Positions 1-8,780 are shown, counted from the first letter of the stretch. The stretch: DNA of 64,000 bases from Luteibacter mycovicinus (GCF_000745235.1 NZ_JQNL01000001.1:2480001-2544000); one strand, 5' to 3'. Made by a program: numbers and translations. The notes: generated by a model not told the origin, from the letters alone.

Positions 1-1
1 C

Positions 2-889
2 CAGCGGAATACGAAATTCATCGCCGGCGGCACCAACCTGCTCGACCTGATGAAGCTCGAGATCGAGCAGCCCGAGCATCTCATCGACGTCAACGGTCTC
101 GATCTGGATACGATCGCGGCGACCGAAGAAGGTGGACTGCGCATCGGTGCACTGGTACGCAATACGGATCTTGCCGCCGATACACGCGTGCGGCGTGACT
201 ATGGTCTGCTGACGCGCGCACTCGTCGCGGGTGCGTCGGGCCAGCTGCGTAACAAGGCTACGACGGCCGGCAATCTGCTGCAGCGGACGCGTTGCCCGTA
301 TTTCTACGACACCAATCAGGCATGCAACAAGCGCCTGCCGGGCAGCGGTTGTGCCGCCATCGGTGGCTTCAGCCGGTCGCATGGCATCGTCGGTGTCAGC
401 ACCTCCTGCATAGCGACCCATCCGAGCGACATGGCGGTCGCCATGCGGGCGCTCGATGCCACCGTCGAAACCGTTCAGCCGGACGGCAAGACACGACGTA
501 TCCCCATCGCGGACTTTCATACGCTGCCCGGTGCGACACCGCACATCGAGAACGTGCTGGCGCCCGGCGAGCTGATCACCGCGGTGACACTGCCAAAGCC
601 GCCAGGCGGCACGCATATCTATCACAAGGTACGCGATCGCGCGTCGTACGCATTCGCGCTGATTTCCGTCGCCGCCGTGGTGCAGAAGGATGGCAGCGGC
701 CGTGTGGCGCTGGGCGGTGTGGCGCACAAGCCATGGCGCGTGGAGGCGGCCGAGGCGGCGATGCCGCAGGGCGCGAAGGCGGTCACTGCAACGCTGCTTG
801 CCGGCGCGCAACCGACCGGGGAGAACGCGTTCAAGATTCCGCTGGTGGAGCGCACACTAAGCGCGGTACTGGCCGAGGCGAGGGGCTGA
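2..889 (+). CDS. FAD-binding subunit of a PaoABC-like aldehyde/xanthine oxidoreductase (5' end cut by window)
   Basis: This is the middle subunit of a three-subunit molybdenum hydroxylase. It passes electrons between the molybdenum subunit and the 2Fe-2S subunit through FAD. The reading frame is open from base 2, so the true start lies upstream of the window. The FAD-binding motif [13 protein letters not shown] is read just before the first internal ATG (position 50), and [12 protein letters not shown] follows. Cysteines in RTRC, QAC and GSGC match the extra 4Fe-4S insertion known from E. coli PaoB, which most xanthine dehydrogenase FAD subunits lack. The molybdenum subunit starts 3 bases after the stop, so the genes form an operon. 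The 2Fe-2S subunit should be just upstream, outside the window. The family call is strong; PaoB orthology is likely; the substrate is unknown. Confidence 0.9.
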   Translation, partial: QRNTKFIAGGTNLLDLMKLEIEQPEHLIDVNGLDLDTIAATEEGGLRIGALVRNTDLAADTRVRRDYGLLTRALVAGASGQLRNKATTAGNLLQRTRCPYFYDTNQACNKRLPGSGCAAIGGFSRSHGIVGVSTSCIATHPSDMAVAMRALDATVETVQPDGKTRRIPIADFHTLPGATPHIENVLAPGELITAVTLPKPPGGTHIYHKVRDRASYAFALISVAAVVQKDGSGRVALGGVAHKPWRVEAAEAAMPQGAKAVTATLLAGAQPTGENAFKIPLVERTLSAVLAEARG

Positions 890-892
890 GCC

Positions 893-3091
893 ATGAAATT
901 CGATAAACCCGCCACGACCAATCCGATCGATCGCATGAAGGTCGTCGGCCAGCCGCATGACCGGATCGACGGACCGTTGAAAACGACCGGCACGGCACCC
1001 TACGCCTACGAGCAGCATGCCGCCACGCCGGACCACGCCTACGGTTACATCGTGCCCGCCGCGATCGCCCACGGCCGCATCGTCAACATCGACACCAGCG
1101 TCGCGCGACGGGCGCCAGGCGTGCTCGCCATCGTCACCGCGGCCGACGCGGGAAAACTTGGCAAGGGCAAATACAACACGGCCACCTTGCTGGGTGGCCC
1201 GGAGATCCAGCACTACCACCAGGCGATCGCCGTCGTGGTCGCGGAGACCTTCGAACAGGCGCGCGCCGCCGCGTCGCTAGTGCATGTCGATTACGCGCGC
1301 ACGCCGGGACAGTTCGATCTGGCCGCGATGAAAGACGGTGCCATCAAACCGGACGATCCCGACGCCGACACCTCGCGGGGCGATTTCGACGGGGCGTTCG
1401 CCGCGTCGCCGGTCAAGCTCGATGCGACCTATCGCACGCCCGACCATGCGCACGCGATGATGGAGCCCCATGCCTCCATCGCGAAGTGGGAGGGCGATAA
1501 GCTCACCCTGTGGACATCGAACCAGATGATCAACTGGGGTAAGGGCGATGTCGCGCTTACGCTCGGCATCCCCAAGGAAAACGTGCGTCTGATCTCTCCG
1601 TACATTGGCGGTGGCTTCGGCGGCAAGCTGTTCGTCCGTTCCGACGCCCTGCTCGCCGCGCTGGGCGCGCGAGCGGCCCGGCGTGCCGTCGCGGTCACCC
1701 TGCCGCGTCCGGTCATGTTCAACAACACCACGCATCGCCCCGCCACGATCCAGCGTATTCGCATCGGCACGGACACGGCGGGGAAGATCCAGGCCATCGC
1801 CCATGAAGGCTGGTCGGGCGATCTGCCCGGTGGTGGCCCCGAAACGGCCGTCCAGCAGACGCGCCTGCTCTACGCGGGTGCCAACCGCATGACGGCGACA
1901 CGTCTCGCCGTGCTCGACCTCCCCGAGGGTAACGCCATGCGCGCGCCGGGCGAGGCGTCCGGCCTGATGGCGCTCGAGATCGCCATGGACGAGATGGCCG
2001 AGAAGCTGAAGATGGATCCGGTCGAATTCCGCATCCTCAACGATACCCAGGTCGACCCCGAGCATCCGGAGCGCCCGTTCTCCCAGCGGCAGCTGGTCAA
2101 GTGCCTGCGCGACGGTGCCCAACGGTTCGGCTGGAGCAAACGGAGCCAGACCCCGGGCAGCGTACGTGACGGCCGCTGGATCGTGGGCATGGGCGTCGCC
2201 GCCGCCATCCGCAACAATCTGGTGATGAAGTCCGGCGCACGCGTTCGTCTGGGGAAGGACGGCCGGGCCACCGTCGAAACCGACATGACTGACATCGGCA
2301 CGGGCTCGTACACGATCATCGCGGCGACCGCGGCCGAGATGCTCGGGCTGCCTCTGGACGCCGTGAACGTCACGCTTGGTGACTCGTCCTTGCCCGTATC
2401 GTCCGGTTCCGGCGGACAGTGGGGCGCGAACAGCTCGACGGCCGGCGTCTATGCGGCCTGCGTCAAGCTGCGCGAAGCCATCGCGGCAAAGCTGGGTCTC
2501 GATCCCGCCACCGCTGTGTTCGAGAACGGCCACGTCGCCGCCGGCGGCCGCACGCTGCCGCTGGCACAGGCCACGCGCGACGGCGAACTGGTCGCGGAAG
2601 ACACCATGGAATACGGCGACCTCGCCAAGAAGTACCAGCAGTCGACCTTCGGCTCGCACTTCGTCGAGGTGGGTGTCGACGCCGCGACGGGTGAGATCCG
2701 TGTGCGGCGCATGCTCGCCGTCTGCGCGGCGGGGCGCATCCTTAACCCCAAATCCGCGCGCAGCCAGGTGATCGGTGCGATGACCATGGGCGTGGGCGCG
2801 GCGTTGATGGAAGAGCTGGTCGTCGACAAGCGCCTGGGTTTCTTCGTCAACCACGATCTGGCGGGCTACGAGGTTCCGGTGCATGCCGATATCCCGCACC
2901 AGGAAGTCGTCTTCCTCGACGAGGCCGATCCGATCTCGTCACCGATGAAGGCCAAGGGCGTGGGCGAGCTGGGTCTGTGCGGTGTCGCAGCGGCGATCGC
3001 CAACGCCGTTCACAACGCCACCGGCGTACGCACTCGCGAATACCCCGTCACGCTGGATAAACTCCTCGACAGTCTCCCTGCGATGTCCTGA
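893..3091 (+). CDS. Molybdopterin-binding catalytic subunit of a PaoABC-like aldehyde oxidoreductase
   Basis: This 732-residue protein is the catalytic subunit of the xanthine oxidase family and carries the molybdenum cofactor. PaoC of E. coli has the same length class and oxidises aldehydes in the periplasm. Visible motifs are IGGGFGGK (about residue 240), the RAPGEASG loop and the C-terminal KGVGELGLCG segment with the catalytic Glu. No signal peptide is visible; in PaoABC the Tat signal is on the 2Fe-2S subunit. The start at 893 lies 3 bases after the preceding stop. The preferred substrate cannot be read from sequence, and an aromatic aldehyde detoxification role is only inferred from PaoABC. 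Confidence 0.92.
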   Translation: MKFDKPATTNPIDRMKVVGQPHDRIDGPLKTTGTAPYAYEQHAATPDHAYGYIVPAAIAHGRIVNIDTSVARRAPGVLAIVTAADAGKLGKGKYNTATLLGGPEIQHYHQAIAVVVAETFEQARAAASLVHVDYARTPGQFDLAAMKDGAIKPDDPDADTSRGDFDGAFAASPVKLDATYRTPDHAHAMMEPHASIAKWEGDKLTLWTSNQMINWGKGDVALTLGIPKENVRLISPYIGGGFGGKLFVRSDALLAALGARAARRAVAVTLPRPVMFNNTTHRPATIQRIRIGTDTAGKIQAIAHEGWSGDLPGGGPETAVQQTRLLYAGANRMTATRLAVLDLPEGNAMRAPGEASGLMALEIAMDEMAEKLKMDPVEFRILNDTQVDPEHPERPFSQRQLVKCLRDGAQRFGWSKRSQTPGSVRDGRWIVGMGVAAAIRNNLVMKSGARVRLGKDGRATVETDMTDIGTGSYTIIAATAAEMLGLPLDAVNVTLGDSSLPVSSGSGGQWGANSSTAGVYAACVKLREAIAAKLGLDPATAVFENGHVAAGGRTLPLAQATRDGELVAEDTMEYGDLAKKYQQSTFGSHFVEVGVDAATGEIRVRRMLAVCAAGRILNPKSARSQVIGAMTMGVGAALMEELVVDKRLGFFVNHDLAGYEVPVHADIPHQEVVFLDEADPISSPMKAKGVGELGLCGVAAAIANAVHNATGVRTREYPVTLDKLLDSLPAMS

Positions 3092-3098
3092 TCGAGCG

Positions 3099-3878
3099 AT
3101 GGTCCGGTTCGACTGCACGATGTGTGGCCGCTGCTGCCACGGCCTCCGCCTGCCACTGAGCCTGGCGGAGGCCGTCGGCTGGCTGCGCGACGGTCACGAG
3201 GTGCAGCTCTTCTGCGAAGCCATTCCCTGGCCGTCGGAACCGTCCGACGACAACCTTCCGGCCATGCACAAACGGCGACGTTCGTTCGAGGCGATTAGCG
3301 GCTCCCTGCCGATCCGGGTCATCGTGACGCTGATGGCGTCGTTCGACGGGCCGTGCCCCAACTTGCTGCCGGACAAGCGCTGCGGTATCTACGACCGCCG
3401 GCCGGCGACGTGCCGTATCTATCCCGCCGAGGTGAATCCGTTCATCGCGCTGGATCCTCGAGCCAAGCTCTGCCCACCGGAGGCCTGGGAAGGCGAGACG
3501 CCGATCATCGCGGACGACGGGCGCTGGGCCAATGCGGACCTTGCGTCGACGATCGTGTGTTCGCGCGATGCGGATGCCTACGATGCGGCACTCAAGCCGC
3601 AGCTGTGCGCGATGCTCGGCTGCGCGACGGCAGCCTTGTCCAATGAGGGCATGGTGATTCATTCGCCGTCGCGCGAGGCGCTGCTCGCTGCGCTCAACGC
3701 GACGCTCGGTGCCGATGGCGATCGCTTTCCGGGCGACGACACGTCATGGCAGCTGGTGACGAACCGGCTGCCCACCCATGATGCGCTGGCCGAGATCGGC
3801 GCATCGCACGCGTCGCCCGCCGGCATGGCGGTCGCCGGACTCGACTATCTCGGATACTTCGCCACGGACCTCGTCTGA
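3099..3878 (+). CDS. YkgJ-family Cys-cluster (zinc/iron-chelating) protein
   Basis: A protein of about 259 residues opening with MVRFDCTMCGRCCHG, the Cys-rich signature of the YkgJ family (PF03692), whose members are predicted to bind zinc or an iron-sulfur cluster. Further conserved cysteines are in PCPNL, KRCGIYDRRPATCRIYP and KLCPPEAW. The ATG at 3099 is chosen because the Cys motif begins at once and the start lies 7 bases after the molybdenum-subunit stop; a longer frame upstream overlaps that gene. Placement behind a molybdenum enzyme suggests co-transcription and perhaps a cofactor or maturation role, but this is inference. The biochemical function of the family is poorly known. Confidence 0.8.
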   Translation: MVRFDCTMCGRCCHGLRLPLSLAEAVGWLRDGHEVQLFCEAIPWPSEPSDDNLPAMHKRRRSFEAISGSLPIRVIVTLMASFDGPCPNLLPDKRCGIYDRRPATCRIYPAEVNPFIALDPRAKLCPPEAWEGETPIIADDGRWANADLASTIVCSRDADAYDAALKPQLCAMLGCATAALSNEGMVIHSPSREALLAALNATLGADGDRFPGDDTSWQLVTNRLPTHDALAEIGASHASPAGMAVAGLDYLGYFATDLV

Positions 3879-3891
3879 TGGCGCCGCACGT

Positions 3892-5649
3892 TCAGGGCGA
3901 CCCGTCGTCTGGCTCGGGATCGCCGTCGACGACGACACGGTTTCTGCCCTCGCCCTTGGCACGATAGAGCGCGGTGTCCGCCGCGCGGCAGAGGCGCTGC
4001 ACGTCGTAACCGATGGTATCGGTGCAGGCGACGCCGATGCTCGCGGCCAGCGTGACCGAACCTTCCGCGGTTGGCATAGGGTTGCCATGGATGGAGGATC
4101 GCATGCGCTCGGCCACGGCTCGGCCCTGTTCGCGTGACGTGGCCGGAAGCACCATACCGAACTCCTCACCGCCCAGTCGCCCGAACAGGTCGACCGGCCG
4201 AAGCTGCGCCTTGCACACCTCGACGGAGTGCTTCAGGGCCGCGTCGCCCACGGTGTGGCCGTAGGTATCGTTGACGACCTTGAAGTGATCGAGGTCGAGC
4301 GTGACGTAACAGGCGGTCGCCTGTCGCCGCTTCAGCTTACCGAGCATGCGCTCCATCTCGCCGATGAAGTGCTGCTGGATGAAAATTCCTGTCAGGCCAT
4401 CATGGGCGGAGAGACGTTTGAACCGAAGCTGCGACCGTCTCAGCCTGACCATCCAGAGCCCGAGCGCCAACAGCGCAATGACCATCAGGGCGATATGCAG
4501 CCGGCTCATCTCCAGCGCCTTTTCGTCCAGCTCGCCCTGCAGCCGCAGGATGTCGTTTTCCTCGATCAGTTGCGCCGCCTGCATGCGCTGTGCGAGCACG
4601 CGCTGGCGTGCCGCCTGATAGGCCATCGCCCGTGCGTTGACATCGTGGCGAAAGCTCTGTTCCTGCCTGACGTATTGCTCGTGGTACCGGAGTGCCGCAG
4701 CGGCATTTCCGGACGCCTTCTCCACTTCGTAGAGCACCTGGTACGCATCCCTGAGCCACTCGTTGAAGTCGCCAGGGTGACTCATGGTGACGGCTTGCAG
4801 TGCCCAGCTTCGCGCTTCCGCGAGGTTACCCATCTGCTGGTACGCCTGACCACGATGCTTGGTCATCGCCACGAGCGCGGGAAAGTAACCGCTCGCCCGA
4901 ATGGACGGTTCGATCCGGTCGAGCACCGCCATTGCCTTCGTCGGCGCGCGCTCGGCGATGTACATGTCGACAAGGATGAGGGATGCCGCGTTTCCGATCA
5001 CAGGCTCGCCATTCGCCGTACAGCTGGCGATGGCTTCCGCGAGTTCGGGACTCGTCGACGTCAGTCGTTTGAGGCCCTCCAGCGCGGCGGTCTTCATGTA
5101 CAGGGCCGGGCAGGGCGATTCGCCGGGCGGTGTCGCCGGTACCATCATCTCGGCGTATTTAAGCGCGAGGTCCTGCTGTCCGGCGAAATTGAGCGTCTGC
5201 GAAAGGTGCGACAGCAGGGTGAAGCGTGCCTGCGGATCCGTGACGCGAGGGAGCATGTCGGTCGCACGATTCGCCTCGACATAGGCATCGGCATAACGCG
5301 CCTGAAGCGCGAGATTGTCCATCAGCAACGCCGTCGACTTGGCGACAAGCGCGGCATCACCCGAGTGCGCGATGATCTCGCGGAAATCGGCTTCGGAGGC
5401 CGGATAGTGCCCCTCGAACATGCTTTCCCAGGCATCGTTGTAGCGCAGTCGCCACGTCTGCTTCGGGTCCATCTGCGGAAGATCGTGGTGGAGCTTCTCC
5501 AGCAGCGTCACGAAGCGGGCGTGATCCTTCAGCCGAAGCTTCTCCGCCTGCGTCATGCGCGTGTCGATGTCACCTGGTGAGGCGGCGGCCACAGCCATGC
5601 CGGAACAGGCCAACAGAACTATCAGCGCAAAGCACAAACGACCGGTCAT
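3892..5649 (-). CDS. Membrane TPR-containing diguanylate cyclase (second of a tandem pair)
   Basis: A 585-residue protein that should make cyclic-di-GMP. It has an N-terminal signal sequence (MTGRLCFALIVLLACSGMAVA), a long helical TPR-like periplasmic region, one membrane helix (LHIALMVIALLALGLWMV), a short coiled stretch and a C-terminal GGDEF domain with active-site variant GGEEF. An RxxD inhibitory site (RPVD) sits five residues before it. The start at 5649 overlaps the previous gene's stop as ATGA, so translation is coupled; a longer frame reaching 5787 runs inside that gene. It is a clear paralogue of the gene just upstream and ends 13 bases from the convergent YkgJ gene. The periplasmic TPR region probably senses a signal or partner, which is not identifiable here. 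Confidence 0.9.
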   Translation of the reverse strand: MTGRLCFALIVLLACSGMAVAAASPGDIDTRMTQAEKLRLKDHARFVTLLEKLHHDLPQMDPKQTWRLRYNDAWESMFEGHYPASEADFREIIAHSGDAALVAKSTALLMDNLALQARYADAYVEANRATDMLPRVTDPQARFTLLSHLSQTLNFAGQQDLALKYAEMMVPATPPGESPCPALYMKTAALEGLKRLTSTSPELAEAIASCTANGEPVIGNAASLILVDMYIAERAPTKAMAVLDRIEPSIRASGYFPALVAMTKHRGQAYQQMGNLAEARSWALQAVTMSHPGDFNEWLRDAYQVLYEVEKASGNAAAALRYHEQYVRQEQSFRHDVNARAMAYQAARQRVLAQRMQAAQLIEENDILRLQGELDEKALEMSRLHIALMVIALLALGLWMVRLRRSQLRFKRLSAHDGLTGIFIQQHFIGEMERMLGKLKRRQATACYVTLDLDHFKVVNDTYGHTVGDAALKHSVEVCKAQLRPVDLFGRLGGEEFGMVLPATSREQGRAVAERMRSSIHGNPMPTAEGSVTLAASIGVACTDTIGYDVQRLCRAADTALYRAKGEGRNRVVVDGDPEPDDGSP

Positions 5650-7475
5650 GCGGTGCCGCGGCGAGCAGGCAGTCCGAAGGGAAGAGGAAGCGGAAGGGTA
5701 GCCGTGTCGCCCGTATCGCCGTTGATTACGACGCGATTGCGGCCGGCGCGCTTCGCCTCGTAAAGCGCCGCGTCGGCGGCACGGCACAGCGGGGACAACT
5801 CATAGCCGAGTGTCTCGGTGCTGGCCAGACCCATGCTGGCGGAAAACGGAACGACGAGGTCATCCACGATCAGCGGCGACGCCTCGAACGCTGCGCGCAG
5901 CTGCTCTGCGATCACCATGCCCTGCAGGCAGGGCGCATCCACCAGCAGGATGCCGAACTCTTCGCCACCGAGACGACCGAATATGTCGGCGCGACGGAGA
6001 TGTGCCTTCGTGATCGCTACAGCGTGTTTGAGCACCGCATCGCCCACGGCATGGCCGTGCGTGTCGTTTACTTGCTTGAAATGATCGAGGTCGAAGGAGA
6101 CCAAGCATCCGTGACCACGGCGCCTTTCCAGGATGCGAAGCGAACGTTCGGCCTCGGTCATGAAGTGCTGGTGGTGGAAGATGCCGGTAAGGCCATCGCA
6201 GGCGGACAGCCATTTGAAACGCAGCTGAGAGCGTTTGATGCGGACCATCCAGAAGACGATCGACAGCAAGGCCAGCACCAGCATCACGATGTAGAGGCGG
6301 CTGGTTTCTACGGCTTTGCCGTCCAGGGCTTGCTGCAGGCGGAGAATGCGGTTTTCCTTGCTGAGGCCCTCGGTTTCGAGCTTCTCGGCCAGGAAGTGCT
6401 GGCGCGCAGCTTCATAGGCTACATTTCTGACATTGGCGTCACGAAGGTAGCCTTGGTCCTGGATGACGTAGTGTTCGTAGTAGTTCAGCGCTGCCGCATA
6501 CCGGCCCTGACGCTTCTCTGTTGTGTAGAGCACTCGATACGCGAAGCGAAGAGCCTCGTTGATATCACCTGGATGACTCATTGCGACGGCGTCGAGTGCC
6601 GCCTTCTTTGCCTCGTTGGTCTTGCCAAGCTGTTCGAAGATCTGCGCCCGTTGACTTGCCAGGCTGAGAATGTGCTGGTAATAGCGTGTCGTCTGAATGA
6701 CAGGGGTAATACGTTCTATCGTTGCCATTGCATCTTCGAGTTTGTGCTCGTCGAGCAACCGGTCCACGAGTATCAGTGCCATGGTGTCGGCAAACACCGG
6801 CTCATGGTCTGTCGTGCACACGTCGATGGTCTTCAACAGCTGCGGGCTGCGGGAGGTGAGGGAGCGCGCCCCTTCCAGCGCCGTTACTTGCTGGACCATG
6901 GCTTGACAAGGCGACTGACCGGCTGGCGTGGCAGCCAACATCATATCGGCATATTTCAGACCTAGCTCGGGTTGTCCAGCGAAAGTCAGCATCTGTGCCA
7001 GATTGGCCAGCAGGATGAATCGAGCCAACGGGTCGGTGACGGTGGGCAAAGTGTCGGCGGCGCGAGTCGCGACAGCATAGGCCTCAGCGTATTTGCCTTG
7101 CTCGCTGAGGTTGTTCATCAGCATGGCGGTAGCGCGCGTCACCAGGGCATCGTCGTCGGCATGCGCAATCACATCCCGGATATTAGACTCCGCCTCCGGG
7201 TATATGCCCTCGAAGTTTAGCTCCCAGCCGTCGAGATAACGGAGATACCATTTCTCGCGGGCCGATAGATTGGCCGACGTTTGATGTACCTCAGCAAGTG
7301 CTTCTACGAAGCGAGGATGATCCGAAAGGCGGATGGCATCGATTTGTGCGAGGCGGCTTTTACCTGCTTCGTCTGAGGGTGCGCTGCCCGCGTGAGCGGG
7401 GTTGACCGACGCACACAGCATGAGTCCTGCCAACACCGGCCAGAACCGCATGATGCGCGGGCAGCGAAATTCCAT
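5646..7475 (-). CDS. Membrane TPR-containing diguanylate cyclase (first of a tandem pair)
   Basis: A 609-residue protein with the same plan as its downstream neighbour: signal sequence (MRFWPVLAGLMLCASVNPAHA), TPR-like periplasmic region of about 350 residues, one membrane helix (LYIVMLVLALLSIVFWMV) and a C-terminal GGDEF domain with GGEEF active site. An RRAD inhibitory site lies five residues upstream of it. The start at 7475 has a weak GAGAG upstream; an in-frame ATG at 7451 is an alternative that would begin exactly at the signal peptide. The gene starts only 12 bases after the stop of the borosin-like precursor gene, which points to one transcript. The two cyclases arose by local duplication, with conserved segments such as GRLGGEEFG and many matching TPR blocks. 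Confidence 0.9.
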   Translation of the reverse strand: MEFRCPRIMRFWPVLAGLMLCASVNPAHAGSAPSDEAGKSRLAQIDAIRLSDHPRFVEALAEVHQTSANLSAREKWYLRYLDGWELNFEGIYPEAESNIRDVIAHADDDALVTRATAMLMNNLSEQGKYAEAYAVATRAADTLPTVTDPLARFILLANLAQMLTFAGQPELGLKYADMMLAATPAGQSPCQAMVQQVTALEGARSLTSRSPQLLKTIDVCTTDHEPVFADTMALILVDRLLDEHKLEDAMATIERITPVIQTTRYYQHILSLASQRAQIFEQLGKTNEAKKAALDAVAMSHPGDINEALRFAYRVLYTTEKRQGRYAAALNYYEHYVIQDQGYLRDANVRNVAYEAARQHFLAEKLETEGLSKENRILRLQQALDGKAVETSRLYIVMLVLALLSIVFWMVRIKRSQLRFKWLSACDGLTGIFHHQHFMTEAERSLRILERRRGHGCLVSFDLDHFKQVNDTHGHAVGDAVLKHAVAITKAHLRRADIFGRLGGEEFGILLVDAPCLQGMVIAEQLRAAFEASPLIVDDLVVPFSASMGLASTETLGYELSPLCRAADAALYEAKRAGRNRVVINGDTGDTATLPLPLPFGLPARRGTA

Positions 7476-7487
7476 ACTGCCGTACTC

Positions 7488-7826
7488 TCAGGTTGGAGAC
7501 GTGTCGTCGGAATCGTCGGTAGACTTGTCGTCCTTGTCGTCCTTGTCGTCCTTGTCGTCCTTGTCGTCCTTGTCGTCCTGATCCGGATGGTGACGGCGAT
7601 CGTCGTCGTCGCCCTCGTGACCGCTGGTCTGGCTTTGGTGTTCGACGTGCATTTGCACGATGCCCAGCTCTTCGGTGAGCGCTTTGCTATCACCACTGGC
7701 GACGAGGTCACGTAGGCCGGCAGAGGCATTCGCCTCTTCGAGTGCCTTGGCCAGTTCTTCTGGCGATGCGTGCCTGAGGCGTGCGTCCCGGCCAATCGCC
7801 TCCAATAGTTCAACAGTGTCGCGCAT
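7488..7826 (-). CDS. Candidate split-borosin precursor peptide with acidic (DDK)6 tail
   Basis: A 112-residue protein proposed as the substrate of the neighbouring peptide N-methyltransferase. Residues 4-54 (from TVELLEAIGRDARL to ALTEELG) look like the short helical borosin-binding domain of discrete precursors such as Shewanella SonA: an LLxxIGxDAxL-type first helix, then a GD..AL..L segment. The next stretch, IVQMHVEHQSQTSGHE (56-71), is the likely core with alternating branched or aliphatic residues. Residues 73-112 are extremely acidic and contain DDK repeated six times (84-101). Start at 7826 is chosen for its strong AGGGGGA ribosome site; an upstream in-frame start at 7850 has none. 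The resemblance to SonA is from memory of the family, not from an alignment run here, so precursor status is inference. Confidence 0.78.
   Translation of the reverse strand: MRDTVELLEAIGRDARLRHASPEELAKALEEANASAGLRDLVASGDSKALTEELGIVQMHVEHQSQTSGHEGDDDDRRHHPDQDDKDDKDDKDDKDDKDDKSTDDSDDTSPT
7524..7577. repeat. Perfect 9-bp tandem repeat, six copies
   Basis: Six exact head-to-tail copies of CTTGTCGTC (plus-strand reading) fill this stretch. On the coding strand each unit encodes Asp-Asp-Lys, giving the (DDK)6 tail of the precursor-like peptide. Copy identity is perfect, including third codon positions, which suggests recent expansion by replication slippage. Because the unit is a multiple of three, copy-number change alters tail length without breaking the frame. 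Confidence 0.95.
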
Positions 7827-7934
7827 GTTTTCCCCCTGATAGTTGGTCACACTTTTCCTCGACCAGTTGTACCGGTGAGGTGATCCTCGCCGTCCGTACG
7901 CATTAGCGGCAGGACCGGCGATTTCTTGACGCGC

Positions 7935-8780
7935 TTACGCAGGAACCGACACCTCCGCCCCGGTGCCGTGGATCGCGTCGAGCGCGTCAAGCCTGGCCCG
8001 CATGACGACATTCGGTTTGAGGGCCTCCGCCGGGGGCAACACAAGTGTCTCCTGACCTGTGAACTGGGCATTGACGAAGTCTTTCAACGGCATTCGTTGA
8101 ATATGCGCGCTCTCAATGGGAAGCGTGGGCGCACGATAGACGATCACCTCATGGTCTTCGGCGTAATCGTCCCGCAGGCGTTCTACAAGGAGCTCTCTGT
8201 ACGCGTCCGGTGTACGGAAGCGACCCAGCGATCGGTCACCGACGACACCGAGCTGCCAAAGAATCACATGGCTCGTCGTGTCGAGGTTGCGTTCAAAGAA
8301 CAGAAGCTGGCTTGCTTCAAGATGTTGGCAGCCCACTCGACCTGGATCGATCCCCAGATCGGCATACAGACAATCTTCCGCGGAAATGCCTGCCTCCATG
8401 TGCGCCTTATATCCTTCGGCTCGCGCGAGTTCGACCACCTTATGAGTCGACCACGCGAAGATGCCGGGATGGCCATAGAAGACGGCACAGACGCTCTTGC
8501 CCGCGCGGACTTCCGCGATCATCAGCTGCACCCATTCCCGGTAAGTCCGCATGCGCGACTTGCCCGGCTTGTAGTAGGGCTGAAGGCTCCTGACGTCCGG
8601 GTTCAGGCGCTTTAACCAGAGCTCGACCACATGGTCGGACAACGCTGCAAACACCACATCCGCCTGCTCGATATGACTCCGCGACAGCGGCGTCAGATGC
8701 GAGCCCAGCGTGATACCCATGCCGACGCAGGCGATGCTGCCGCGGCGTTTCTCGTTCTGTGTCGTTAGGGATGTGTTCAT
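7935..8780 (-). CDS. Borosin-type peptide alpha-N-methyltransferase (tetrapyrrole-methylase fold)
   Basis: A 281-residue SAM-dependent methyltransferase of the tetrapyrrole methylase superfamily. Its layout matches the discrete borosin enzyme SonM rather than cobalamin enzymes: GSIACVGMGITLGSHLTPLS at residues 14-33, YGHPGIFAW at 102-110, and MEAGISAEDCLYADLGIDPG at 128-147, followed by EASQ and HVILWQLGVVGD. Tyr70, Arg76 and Tyr80 (in PYYKPGKSRMRTY) fall where borosin enzymes have their catalytic Tyr/Arg residues. In characterised borosins this enzyme iteratively methylates backbone amides of a peptide. The precursor-like gene follows 108 bases downstream on the same strand, and no cobalamin or siroheme genes are nearby. 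The ribosome site is weak. The family call is firm from recognised motifs; the product is unknown. Confidence 0.85.
   Translation of the reverse strand: MNTSLTTQNEKRRGSIACVGMGITLGSHLTPLSRSHIEQADVVFAALSDHVVELWLKRLNPDVRSLQPYYKPGKSRMRTYREWVQLMIAEVRAGKSVCAVFYGHPGIFAWSTHKVVELARAEGYKAHMEAGISAEDCLYADLGIDPGRVGCQHLEASQLLFFERNLDTTSHVILWQLGVVGDRSLGRFRTPDAYRELLVERLRDDYAEDHEVIVYRAPTLPIESAHIQRMPLKDFVNAQFTGQETLVLPPAEALKPNVVMRARLDALDAIHGTGAEVSVPA

Noticed and set aside
1277..2899. Long minus-strand open frame (540 codons) opposite the molybdenum subunit.
   Set aside because: It lies fully inside a well-supported gene with catalytic motifs on the plus strand; the product is Arg/His/Gln-rich without domains, as expected from antisense of a high-GC gene.
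7524..7577. Tandem repeat as a CRISPR array.
   Set aside because: Units are 9 bases with no spacers and encode Asp-Asp-Lys in frame with a gene.
7935..8780. Assigning the methyltransferase to cobalamin or siroheme biosynthesis.
   Set aside because: The family fold is shared, but catalytic-loop motifs follow borosin enzymes, no cobalamin or siroheme genes are adjacent, and a precursor-like peptide follows.
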